Shown piece after piece: positions 1 to 5,489 of a stretch of DNA of 5,489 nucleotides. Every line of letters begins with the position of its first letter. Position 1 is the first letter of the stretch. The DNA is from Chloroflexota bacterium (GTDB lineage: Bacteria > Chloroflexota > UBA5177 > JANWHV01): positions 1 through 5,489 of the forward strand of contig JANWHV010000027.1 in assembly GCA_025450255.1 (NCBI GenBank), in the 5' to 3' direction. The notes under the pieces are model-generated. The model did not search any database and was not told where the DNA came from. It saw nothing but the letters and a program-made list of their open reading frames with translations. Position numbers and translations under genes: made by a program.

Positions 1-1211
1 ATGGCGGAGTCGGCGCCGGCGATCAGGTCCGCCAGCACGCGTCCAGACAGGTTCGTGGTGGCGACGCCCTGGCCGACGTAGCCGGCCGCCATGCCGATAC
101 CGCGATCCCGGTCATAGCTCATCGTGGTCAGCCAGTCGCGCGGAATGCCGAGCGGACCGCCCCAGGCATGGCTGAAGCCGATGCCCTTCAGCATGGGGAA
201 CCACGATTGCACCATGCGCCGGAGCATGGCATGGGTAGGACCATGCCGGTCGAACGAATCGTCAATGCGTGAGCCAAAGTGATATGGCGCGCCCCGGCCG
301 CCGAATAGGATCCGGCCGTCCGCCGTGCGTGAAAGATAGTCGACGGTGTAGCGCGCCGAGGCCAGGCACTCCTGTCCCTGCCAGCCAATCTCCTGCCATT
401 GCGCGTCCGTAACAGGGTCCGTCAACACGATAAGCGAGTAGACCGGCAGCAGTTTCCGATGCAGGGGAGCCAGTCGCGTGAGGTACGCCTCGCCGGCCAG
501 CACGACACTGCCGGCCTTGACATCTCCTTTCGCGGTCTTGAGTATCGGCGACGGACCTTCCGCGAAGGCGGTGACGCCGGTTTGCTCGTAGATTCTGCCG
601 CCGCGGCGCTCGACCGCGCGCGCCAGGCCGCGCACCAGCCTGCCTGGATGCAAGACGGCGCACGCCGGCATGAAAAAACTGCCGACCACGCCGGCCACGC
701 GCACGCGCTCGGCGGTTTCGCCGGCGTCAAGCAATGTGCCGTAGTCGTCGAGCCCGATACGCTGGAATGCCTTTTGCGAGGCGCGCAGGGTCGCGAGATG
801 CTGAGGCCCGCGCGCCAGCAGCAGCTCGCCTCCCCGACGAAACTGCGCGTCAATACCTTCCTCCGTGGCAACCCGCTCGACCTCGTCCACGGTATTGAAC
901 ATAGCCGTTTGCGTGGCATGGGCGGTCTCGCGACCGAAGCGCGCCAATAGCTCCGCCGGGCCAAGCGCGAAATTCGAGGTACACCAACCTCCGTTTCGTC
1001 CGGAGGCGCCAAAGCCCGCTATCTCACGTTCAAGTACCGCCACGCGTAGCGAGGGGTCGCGCTTCAACAGGTAATATGCCGTCCATAGCCCTGTGAAACC
1101 GGCGCCCAGGATCGCCACGTCGACCGTCGTCGACCCGTCGAGGCTCGGGCGGGGCGTCAGATCATCGCCACAGCTATCCAGCCAATAACTTACGGCGCGA
1201 TAGTTTTTCAA
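1..1211 (-). CDS. FAD-dependent oxidoreductase, DAO family, PuuB/OrdL-like (3' end outside the window)
   Basis: This is a predicted cytoplasmic flavoprotein that would oxidise a C-N bond of an amine or amino acid with FAD, as gamma-glutamylputrescine oxidase (PuuB) does. About 403 residues are visible without a stop; the family is usually somewhat longer, so a short C-terminal piece lies beyond the left edge. In order I see an N-terminal NYRAVSYWLDS segment typical of this subgroup, the Rossmann dinucleotide motif GAGFTG (residues 36-41), the acidic end of strand 2 (VAVLERE, 57-63), the subgroup signature GASGRNGGW (68-76), ILFGGRGAPYHFGSRI in the substrate-domain half, GGPLGIPRDW, and the C-terminal FAD-contacting GYVGQGVATTNLSGR near residues 380-394. 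The start is TTG at 1211-1209, the only ATG/GTG/TTG codon between the upstream in-frame TAA and the Rossmann strand. There is no clear Shine-Dalgarno. It lies 9 nt after the DppC-type permease stop, which suggests translational coupling within the same operon. The family is clear; the substrate is inferred only and could be another amine or an amino acid. Confidence 0.93.
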   Translation of the reverse strand, partial: MKNYRAVSYWLDSCGDDLTPRPSLDGSTTVDVAILGAGFTGLWTAYYLLKRDPSLRVAVLEREIAGFGASGRNGGWCTSNFALGPAELLARFGRETAHATQTAMFNTVDEVERVATEEGIDAQFRRGGELLLARGPQHLATLRASQKAFQRIGLDDYGTLLDAGETAERVRVAGVVGSFFMPACAVLHPGRLVRGLARAVERRGGRIYEQTGVTAFAEGPSPILKTAKGDVKAGSVVLAGEAYLTRLAPLHRKLLPVYSLIVLTDPVTDAQWQEIGWQGQECLASARYTVDYLSRTADGRILFGGRGAPYHFGSRIDDSFDRHGPTHAMLRRMVQSWFPMLKGIGFSHAWGGPLGIPRDWLTTMSYDRDRGIGMAAGYVGQGVATTNLSGRVLADLIAGADSA

Positions 1212-1220
1212 CGAAAGGTC

Positions 1221-2186
1221 TTAATGGCCCACCGCGCGGGGGTCGAGCGCGTCGCGCAGCCCATCGCCCACGACATTGAAGCCGAGCACGACAAGGGTAA
1301 TGGCCACGCCGGGGAAGGCGCAGGTCCACCACGCCGTACGGATGTACTCGCGGCCGGCGACGATCATCGCTCCCCACTCGGGGCTTGGCGGCTGGGCGCC
1401 CAGGCCGATGAAGCTGAGCGCCGAAACATCCAGGATGGCGTAGCCCATGTCCTGGCTGAATTCCACGATGATTGGGCTCAAGGCATTCGGCAAGATGTGC
1501 CGCCACATGATGCTCAGGTTTGACGCGCCCATGGCGCGCGCCGCCTCGACATATTCCTTGTGCTTGAGGCTGAGGACTTGCCCGCGAAGCAGCCGCGCGT
1601 ACCAGGGCCAGAAGCCGACCGACAACGCGATGACCGCGCTCTCGAGCCCGGCGCCAAGCGTCTGCGCGACTGCAAGGGCCAGAATCAGGGCCGGGAACGC
1701 CAGGAACATGTCGGTAACGCGCATGATGATCTCGTCGATCCAGCCGCCGGCGAACCCGGAAAGGGCGCCGAGCGGTAGTCCGACCGTCACGGCGATGGCC
1801 AGTACGGCCACCGATGTGCCGATTGAGAGCCGTGCCCCAGAGAGGATACGGCTGAATATGTCGTAGCCGATGAAATCGGTGCCGAACCAATGCGCTCCGG
1901 AAGGGGCGCTCAACATAAAGTTGTAGTCGGGGACGGTTGGCGAGTATGGCGAGATGTACGGCCCGATCACCGCCAGCACGACAAATGCCGTGATGATTAG
2001 CAAGCCGAACAGATTGAGTGGATTCAGCAAAAGGTAGCGCGACATGCGGTTGCGCCGAATTCGCTGGCTCAGACTATAGCGCCGCTCCAGGCTAACCTCG
2101 TGTTCGAGCAGGGTGCGCTGAAGCGTATGCGCGTCCGCTTCGCCGAGCGTGTCGACAACCAGAGGCGTTTGGGCGGTAGGTTGCAT
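1221..2186 (-). CDS. dppC: Peptide-type ABC transporter permease, DppC/OppC family
   Basis: This is one of the two inner-membrane permease subunits of a di/oligopeptide-type ABC importer. It would pair with the DppB-like subunit encoded just upstream. The protein has 321 residues, close to the family norm of about 300, with a hydrophilic N-terminal extension of roughly 50 residues before the first membrane helix (about 59-76). The family landmark HWFGTDFIGYDIFSRILSG (99-117) precedes a cluster of hydrophobic helices (about 120-144, 157-178, 182-197, 245-264, 290-308). The cytoplasmic EAA loop that docks the ATPase is intact (EYVEAARAMG at 211-220, ending in ILP at 231-233). I chose the ATG at 2186 because AGGA lies 7 nt upstream; the internal Met48 has no comparable ribosome site. 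It starts 24 nt after the preceding permease and ends 9 nt before the oxidoreductase. The symbol is a family-level assignment; transport of peptides rather than another substrate is not shown. Confidence 0.95.
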   Translation of the reverse strand: MQPTAQTPLVVDTLGEADAHTLQRTLLEHEVSLERRYSLSQRIRRNRMSRYLLLNPLNLFGLLIITAFVVLAVIGPYISPYSPTVPDYNFMLSAPSGAHWFGTDFIGYDIFSRILSGARLSIGTSVAVLAIAVTVGLPLGALSGFAGGWIDEIIMRVTDMFLAFPALILALAVAQTLGAGLESAVIALSVGFWPWYARLLRGQVLSLKHKEYVEAARAMGASNLSIMWRHILPNALSPIIVEFSQDMGYAILDVSALSFIGLGAQPPSPEWGAMIVAGREYIRTAWWTCAFPGVAITLVVLGFNVVGDGLRDALDPRAVGH

Positions 2187-2210
2187 GTAGGTATCCTGCT
2201 CCGTCCGCTG

Positions 2211-3218
2211 CTACACCGTTACTCTTGGATCGAGGACCATGTAGAGAATGTCGGTCGCCAGGTTCACCAGTACATAGATGAAGGCCGCGATGAGCGTGAC
2301 GCCCATGACGGCATTGTAATCCAGGTTTAGCGTAGCGTCAGTAGCGTAGCGGCCAATGCCCGGCCACGCGAAGACTTCCTCAACCAGAAGCGCGCCGCCT
2401 AGCAGGTTGCCGATTTGCAGACCCATGACCGTTGTCGCCGGCAGCAGCGCGTTCCGCAGGGCATGGCGCACCACCACGCGCATGCGCACCAGTCCCTTGG
2501 CCATTGCCGTCCGCACGTAATCCTGCGACAGCGCCTCGAGCATGCTGGCGCGTATTTGTCGTGTCAGCACCGCGAGCGAGCCAAAGCCCAAAACCGCTGC
2601 CGGCAGAATAAGGTTGTACACGCTTTGCATGAAAAGTGGAAGATCTCCGTGCAGCAAGCTGTCGACCGTGAAAAGCCCGGTGACGTGCGGCGGCGGCGTC
2701 AATGAGGGATCCAGGCGGCCGCCTGACGGCAGCCAACCCAGTTGGTCGAACAATACCAACTGGGCCATCAAACCAAGCCAGAATGCCGGCAATGCGACGC
2801 CGGTAATCGAAACCGCCCGTCCGATGTGGTCCATGATCGAGCCTGGCTTGACGGCCGAGAGTACGCCCAGCGGTATGCCCACCAGGAGAATCATCACGAT
2901 TGCCGCGATGGTCAACTCGATTGTGGCGGGCAGCTTGTCGGTGAGGTCGGAGCCTACGGCGCGGTGGGTGGTCAACGAATAGCCGAAGTCACCGTGCAGC
3001 AGGCCCGTAACGTAGTTATAGAACTGTGTTGGCAGTGGCTGATCGAGGCCGAACTGATGGCGAATCTGCGCTACGGCCGCGGCGCTTGCCCGCGGTCCCG
3101 CGTACAGGCGTGCTGGGTCGGCCGGCACCACGTGTGAGAGGAAGAACGTTATCAGGGAAACACCAAGCAGTACCAGCACCAGAAACGCCAGTCGCCGCAG
3201 GATCAGCGGTAGGAACAT
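2211..3218 (-). CDS. dppB: Peptide-type ABC transporter permease, DppB/OppB family
   Basis: This is the first permease subunit of the peptide-type importer, located in the inner membrane. The 335-residue length is normal for DppB/OppB. A first membrane helix at about residues 9-28 is followed by the family's VPADPARLYAG segment (31-41), the QFGLDQPLPTQFYNYV stretch (55-70) and LLHGDFGYSL (73-82). Further helices lie at about 100-123, 138-158, 201-219, 261-280 and 305-328. The EAA loop that contacts the ATPase reads DYVRTAMAKG (233-242) and ends in RHALRNALLP (251-260). Near the C-terminus, VEEVFAWPGIGRYA (279-292) and VLDPRV are also typical. The ATG at 3218 lies 12 nt after the binding-protein stop; its Shine-Dalgarno is poor (only GAG close by), so coupling to upstream translation is likely. 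Nothing looks truncated. The gene symbol reflects the family, not a tested substrate. Confidence 0.95.
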   Translation of the reverse strand: MFLPLILRRLAFLVLVLLGVSLITFFLSHVVPADPARLYAGPRASAAAVAQIRHQFGLDQPLPTQFYNYVTGLLHGDFGYSLTTHRAVGSDLTDKLPATIELTIAAIVMILLVGIPLGVLSAVKPGSIMDHIGRAVSITGVALPAFWLGLMAQLVLFDQLGWLPSGGRLDPSLTPPPHVTGLFTVDSLLHGDLPLFMQSVYNLILPAAVLGFGSLAVLTRQIRASMLEALSQDYVRTAMAKGLVRMRVVVRHALRNALLPATTVMGLQIGNLLGGALLVEEVFAWPGIGRYATDATLNLDYNAVMGVTLIAAFIYVLVNLATDILYMVLDPRVTV

Positions 3219-3230
3219 ATCTCGACGCCG

Positions 3231-4874
3231 TTAGAAGTGCATGGTGTAGAAATAGTAGGTCCGCAACTCGACAGGGTTAAACACAAAGCCCTGCAGCTTC
3301 GCGCTGGTCACCACCGTTTGCTGCGGCTCCGCGGCCCACAGGCTGGGTGGGTCCTGCCTGCCGGTAACGTCCTGGAGCTGCTTGGACAGGCGGACCAGCG
3401 TCCCGGTATCGGCGTTCTTCATCTGGTTAAGCAGGGAATCCACGCGAGCGTTGTGGTAGAAACCAAGGTTGTTGCCGTTCGGGGGCGCCTGGTTGGAGGC
3501 GATGAGTGTCTGGGCCATGTCATAGGGATCGTTGTAGTCGGGCCACCAGCTAAAGGCGATAAGATTGGCCTTGGACGCCAGGTCGGTTGAATACTGCACG
3601 TTTTGCAAGGCGGCCGTGCTCAGCCCCTGCAACTTGAGCGTGATGCCAATCTGCGCGAGCGACGCCTGCAGCAACTGGCCGATCTCAGGCTCGGGGAATG
3701 CGCTGCTGTCGTAGGCATAGGTAAGGGTCGTGCCCTGGGGCACCCCGGCCTGCTGCAAAAGCTGCTTGGCCTTAGTCAAGTCGGTCTGGTAGTGGAACAT
3801 GTTGGGGTCGTAGCCCAGCACCGAGCTGGGAATGGGGCCGTAGGCTCGCTTGGCCTGGTTGCGGTAGATGCCGTGGATCAAGGCGTCGTAGGGGAAGGCG
3901 TAGGAAAGGGCTTGCCGCGCCAGCGGGCTGGCCAGTGGCCCATGCTGGGTCATGGTGACGTAGAAGATTTCGGTGGCGTAGGGAGCGGTGACCTTCACCG
4001 CGGGGTTCGATTGCAAGGCGATAACGTCCTGCGGCGTCAGGTCAAAGGTCAGCGTTGCCTTGCCCTTTTCAATGAGCTCGCGACGCGTGCTGCCGTCGGG
4101 GACGGTGGTCATGATGATCGTGCTGAAGTGCTTGCCGTTCCAGCCGGCCCAGTAATCCTTGAACCGTGTCAAGGTAATCTGCGTGCCTTGCTGCCACGAC
4201 TGGATCATATACGGCCCGGTGCCGGCGTCGTTCACCGTGACCCAATTATGAGCCCAGGGATCCTTCTTGGTGACGTGCGCCTTCACCGCTTTGGAGTCCA
4301 GGATCAACGCGTTGTAGTCCTGGGCGATTGCGGCGGGGAAGATAGGCGTGGGCCGGCCGAGGTTGAACTGCACGGTGTAAGGATCGATCACCTTGATCAT
4401 GGTCATCGGATCCTTGGCATCGAGGAAGCGGCCCATCATATATGAGCCGGCCAGGCCCGCGCCGGCACTGCGGCCAAGTGAATACTTCACGTCGTCCGCG
4501 GTCAGGCAGCAGCGGCCGGTGTGAAACTTCACGCCATGGCGCAGGTGGAAGGTCCAGATTGACTTATCGGCGTTGCTGCTGTAAGAGGTGGCCAGGTCGG
4601 GCTCATAACTGCCGAGGGCGGGACCGGCCAGTCGGATCAACGTCTCGTCGATGTTGCGTTCAACGGTGTCCGCGTACTCGATCTCATTGTTGGCGGGATC
4701 GAGATCAGCGACCACGCCGCCGCTCGTATAGGTGAACGTGCCTTGATCCTGAAAGCTCGACGCCGCGCGCGTTCGATCCGCACTGTGCAGTGACGCCGGT
4801 ATGAGCAACCCTCCAAGTAAGACCGTAGCGACAAGCATTCGGGCGGTGCGCCGGCCCTGAATCGAGTGAATCAT
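3231..4874 (-). CDS. ABC transporter solute-binding protein, family 5 (peptide/opine/nickel type)
   Basis: This is the predicted periplasmic receptor that captures the substrate and delivers it to the DppB/DppC-type permeases encoded next. The 547 residues are normal for SBP family 5. The N-terminus is a Sec-like signal: basic residues (RRTAR, 8-12), a hydrophobic core (about 13-28) and probable cleavage near residues 30-38. There is no lipobox cysteine, so the protein should be soluble and not a lipoprotein. Family landmarks are YEPDLATSYS (90-99), WTFHLRHGVKFHTG (107-120), LTADDVKYSL (124-133), GTGPYMIQSW (218-227), SPLARQALSYAF (316-327) and the aromatic/acidic WWPDYNDPYD (443-452) that replaces the WxxDYxDP of relatives. 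The start is the ATG at 4874, preceded by GGAGGA. The only cysteines I see are adjacent, Cys122-Cys123. As the first gene after an intergenic region with an upstream terminator, it probably heads the operon. The ligand cannot be deduced: peptides, gamma-glutamyl amines, opines and other small molecules all use this fold. Confidence 0.94.
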   Translation of the reverse strand: MIHSIQGRRTARMLVATVLLGGLLIPASLHSADRTRAASSFQDQGTFTYTSGGVVADLDPANNEIEYADTVERNIDETLIRLAGPALGSYEPDLATSYSSNADKSIWTFHLRHGVKFHTGRCCLTADDVKYSLGRSAGAGLAGSYMMGRFLDAKDPMTMIKVIDPYTVQFNLGRPTPIFPAAIAQDYNALILDSKAVKAHVTKKDPWAHNWVTVNDAGTGPYMIQSWQQGTQITLTRFKDYWAGWNGKHFSTIIMTTVPDGSTRRELIEKGKATLTFDLTPQDVIALQSNPAVKVTAPYATEIFYVTMTQHGPLASPLARQALSYAFPYDALIHGIYRNQAKRAYGPIPSSVLGYDPNMFHYQTDLTKAKQLLQQAGVPQGTTLTYAYDSSAFPEPEIGQLLQASLAQIGITLKLQGLSTAALQNVQYSTDLASKANLIAFSWWPDYNDPYDMAQTLIASNQAPPNGNNLGFYHNARVDSLLNQMKNADTGTLVRLSKQLQDVTGRQDPPSLWAAEPQQTVVTSAKLQGFVFNPVELRTYYFYTMHF

Positions 4875-4877
4875 GGG

Positions 4878-4883
4878 TCCTCC
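4878..4883 (-). promoter_or_regulatory. Shine-Dalgarno GGAGGA for the solute-binding protein
   Basis: GGAGGA on the minus strand ends only 3 nt before the ATG at 4874, which is shorter than the usual spacing. The match to the anti-Shine-Dalgarno is nevertheless strong. It fixes this ATG as the start rather than the internal Met13. Confidence 0.7.
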
Positions 4884-4898
4884 AAGAAACTATAAAAT

Positions 4899-4909
4899 GG
4901 AATAATTCC
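4899..4909. repeat. Short A/T-rich dyad GGAATTATTCC in the leader
   Basis: The minus strand reads GGAAT-T-ATTCC, a perfect 5-bp dyad around a single base. It lies about 25 nt upstream of the start codon of the solute-binding protein, between the coding start and the candidate promoter. It could be a small operator half-site pair or part of an AT-rich ribosome-standby region, or it may be chance. No regulator gene is visible in the window. Confidence 0.25.
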
Positions 4910-4921
4910 TGGGTAATGAGA

Positions 4922-4943
4922 CCAAACCGGCGGGTCGGTTCGG
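4922..4943 (-). other. Possible hairpin in the 5' leader of the binding-protein operon
   Basis: On the minus strand CCGAACCG (4943-4936) can pair with CGGTTTGG (4929-4922) around a 6-nt loop, giving an 8-bp stem with one G-U pair. It is not followed by a T-run, so it is not an intrinsic terminator. If the promoter suggested upstream is real, this hairpin lies inside the roughly 90-nt leader and could affect messenger stability or be incidental. Confidence 0.3.
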
Positions 4944-4971
4944 GGCTCGACCGCAGCCGATCGATGCACGG

Positions 4972-5000
4972 AGTTTACAGCACCGCGAAATCCCCTGCAA
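4972..5000 (-). promoter_or_regulatory. Candidate sigma-70-type promoter for the transporter operon
   Basis: On the minus strand TTGCAG (5000-4995) and TAAACT (4977-4972) are separated by exactly 17 nt. The -10 box matches the consensus at 4 of 6 positions and the -35 at 3 of 6, so the assignment rests mainly on the spacing. It also rests on location: the site lies just downstream of the terminator of the preceding gene and before the binding-protein gene. It would start transcription near 4965. Confidence 0.35.
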
Positions 5001-5018
5001 TACTCGACAGAATACAAC

Positions 5019-5051
5019 CGAGCCGGTCTGCCATCTCGGCAGACCGGCTCG
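5019..5051 (-). terminator. Strong hairpin terminator after the aminotransferase gene
   Basis: A 14-bp perfect inverted repeat (arms 5019-5032 and 5038-5051) surrounds a 5-nt loop. The core arm on the minus strand is GAGCCGGTCTGCC. It begins 11 nt after the aminotransferase stop codon. The tail on the minus strand (GTTGTATTCT) is moderately T-rich and not a clean U-run, so efficiency is uncertain. The plus-strand side (TCCTTTGG) is weaker, and I see no converging gene that would need it. It probably separates the aminotransferase unit from the transporter operon. Confidence 0.75.
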
Positions 5052-5062
5052 TCCTTTGGTCC

Positions 5063-5489
5063 TCAGGCGTGCGCCACGTTAGCGGCAGCGCGCGCGGGAG
5101 GTGGGACCGCCCGCAGCGGCGTCCTTTGACGGAACCGCTTGTCCACGTCCGCCATCACGCGGTCGAGTGCGTCCACCATTTCATCGATTTGCGGTCGTGT
5201 GGTGATCAGCGGTGGCGACAACTGGATAACCGGTTCGCCGCGATCGTCGGCCCGGCATATCAGGCCCTCCTCCAGCAGTCTGGTTGAGACCACGTTGCGG
5301 AGGAGATCCTCCGACTCCTCGTCCGAGAAGCTTTGCTTGCTGTCCTTGTCCTTGACCAACTCCAGAGCCATGAAATAGCCCGCGCCACGCACGTCGCCGA
5401 TGCACTCGTGGCGATCCATAAGCTCTACGAGACGCCGGCGGAAGTAGCCTTCGTTGGCGGCCACGTTCTCCACCACGCGCTCCTTGCCC
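5063..5489 (-). CDS. Class III PLP-dependent aminotransferase, C-terminal part (5' end outside the window)
   Basis: The 141 visible residues are the C-terminal small domain of a class III (omega-aminotransferase/GabT-like) enzyme, which uses pyridoxal phosphate to move an amino group to a keto acid in the cytoplasm. Visible landmarks, numbered from the window edge, are IGDVRGAGYFMALELV (30-45), FSDEESEDLLR (54-64) and GLICRADDRGEPVIQLSPPL (75-94), followed by a regulatory-looking helix IDEMVDALDRVM (101-112). This pattern matches members often annotated as an aspartate aminotransferase family protein, but the substrate cannot be told from it. The catalytic lysine and the PLP-binding core lie outside the window to the right. 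After about residue 123 the protein ends in an Ala/Pro-rich tail (PLRAVPPPARAAANVAHA) that does not look like part of the fold. The frame is open to the edge, so the start is not visible. The strong terminator follows the TGA stop. Confidence 0.92.
   Translation of the reverse strand, partial: GKERVVENVAANEGYFRRRLVELMDRHECIGDVRGAGYFMALELVKDKDSKQSFSDEESEDLLRNVVSTRLLEEGLICRADDRGEPVIQLSPPLITTRPQIDEMVDALDRVMADVDKRFRQRTPLRAVPPPARAAANVAHA

Noticed and set aside
399..950. Plus-strand open frame (183 codons) and overlapping minus-strand frames in the oxidoreductase region
   Set aside because: The frame carrying the GAGFTG, GASGRNGGW and GYVGQG motifs runs uninterrupted from 1211 to the left edge. 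The others are shadows with Arg/Ala-rich, motif-free products.
1221..1223. Possible fusion by read-through of the permease TAA into the oxidoreductase frame
   Set aside because: The two genes share a reading frame, but the TAA is a normal stop and each protein matches the length of its own family. A membrane permease joined to a cytoplasmic flavoprotein would be very unusual, and no read-through signal is visible.
3603..4445. Long plus-strand open frame (280 codons) opposite the solute-binding protein gene
   Set aside because: It is fully antisense to a gene with clear family motifs, has no recognisable domain or convincing ribosome site, and long opposite-strand frames are common in GC-rich coding DNA.
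4838..4874. Twin-arginine (Tat) export signal in the binding protein
   Set aside because: There is an RR pair, but the following residues (TARML) do not fit the S/T-R-R-x-F-L-K pattern. A Sec-type signal explains the N-terminus.
4884..4889. TATAGT as the -10 box of the binding-protein promoter
   Set aside because: Transcription would start only a few bases before the start codon and leave out the Shine-Dalgarno. A matching -35 box is also lacking.
5019..5051. Inverted repeat as an insertion-sequence end or recombination site
   Set aside because: It sits 11 nt after a stop codon, with hairpin geometry, a 5-nt loop and a partly T-rich tail. That is better explained as a terminator; there is no transposase or direct repeat nearby.

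Overview
The window looks like part of a high-GC, Gram-negative (probably proteobacterial) chromosome or large replicon. Gene packing is dense, codon third positions are GC-rich by eye, and the peptide-type solute-binding protein carries a Sec-like signal without a lipobox cysteine, which suits a soluble periplasmic protein. A Burkholderiales-type beta-proteobacterium would fit, but this is an impression and not a demonstrated assignment.

All five recognisable genes are on the minus strand, so transcription runs from right to left. In that order: (1) the C-terminal third of a class III PLP-dependent aminotransferase (5063-5489, cut by the right edge), closed by a strong hairpin terminator (5019-5051); (2) a 188-bp intergenic stretch with a weak candidate promoter, two small dyads and a Shine-Dalgarno; (3) a family 5 (Opp/Dpp-type) extracytoplasmic solute-binding protein (3231-4874); (4) a DppB/OppB-type permease (2211-3218); (5) a DppC/OppC-type permease (1221-2186); and (6) a PuuB/OrdL-like FAD-dependent amine oxidoreductase of the DAO family (1-1211). 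The last gene starts at a TTG only 9 nt after the permease stop and is cut by the left edge. The gaps between genes 3 to 6 are 12, 24 and 9 nt, so these four genes very probably form one operon.

Functionally, an ABC importer of the di/oligopeptide type is sandwiched between two enzymes of the kinds that commonly act on amines and amino acids: a PuuB-like flavin oxidase and an omega-aminotransferase-like enzyme. A plausible reading is an uptake-and-catabolism locus for an amine, amino-acid or gamma-glutamyl-amine substrate. The substrate is not determined by the sequence. The ATPase subunits that would power the importer are not in the window. I see no RNA genes, mobile elements, CRISPR arrays or phage sequences. 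The region is mostly ordinary metabolic and transport DNA, and I found no convincing undescribed system. The points most worth a second look are the substrate question, the missing ATPases and an adjacent cysteine pair in the binding protein.
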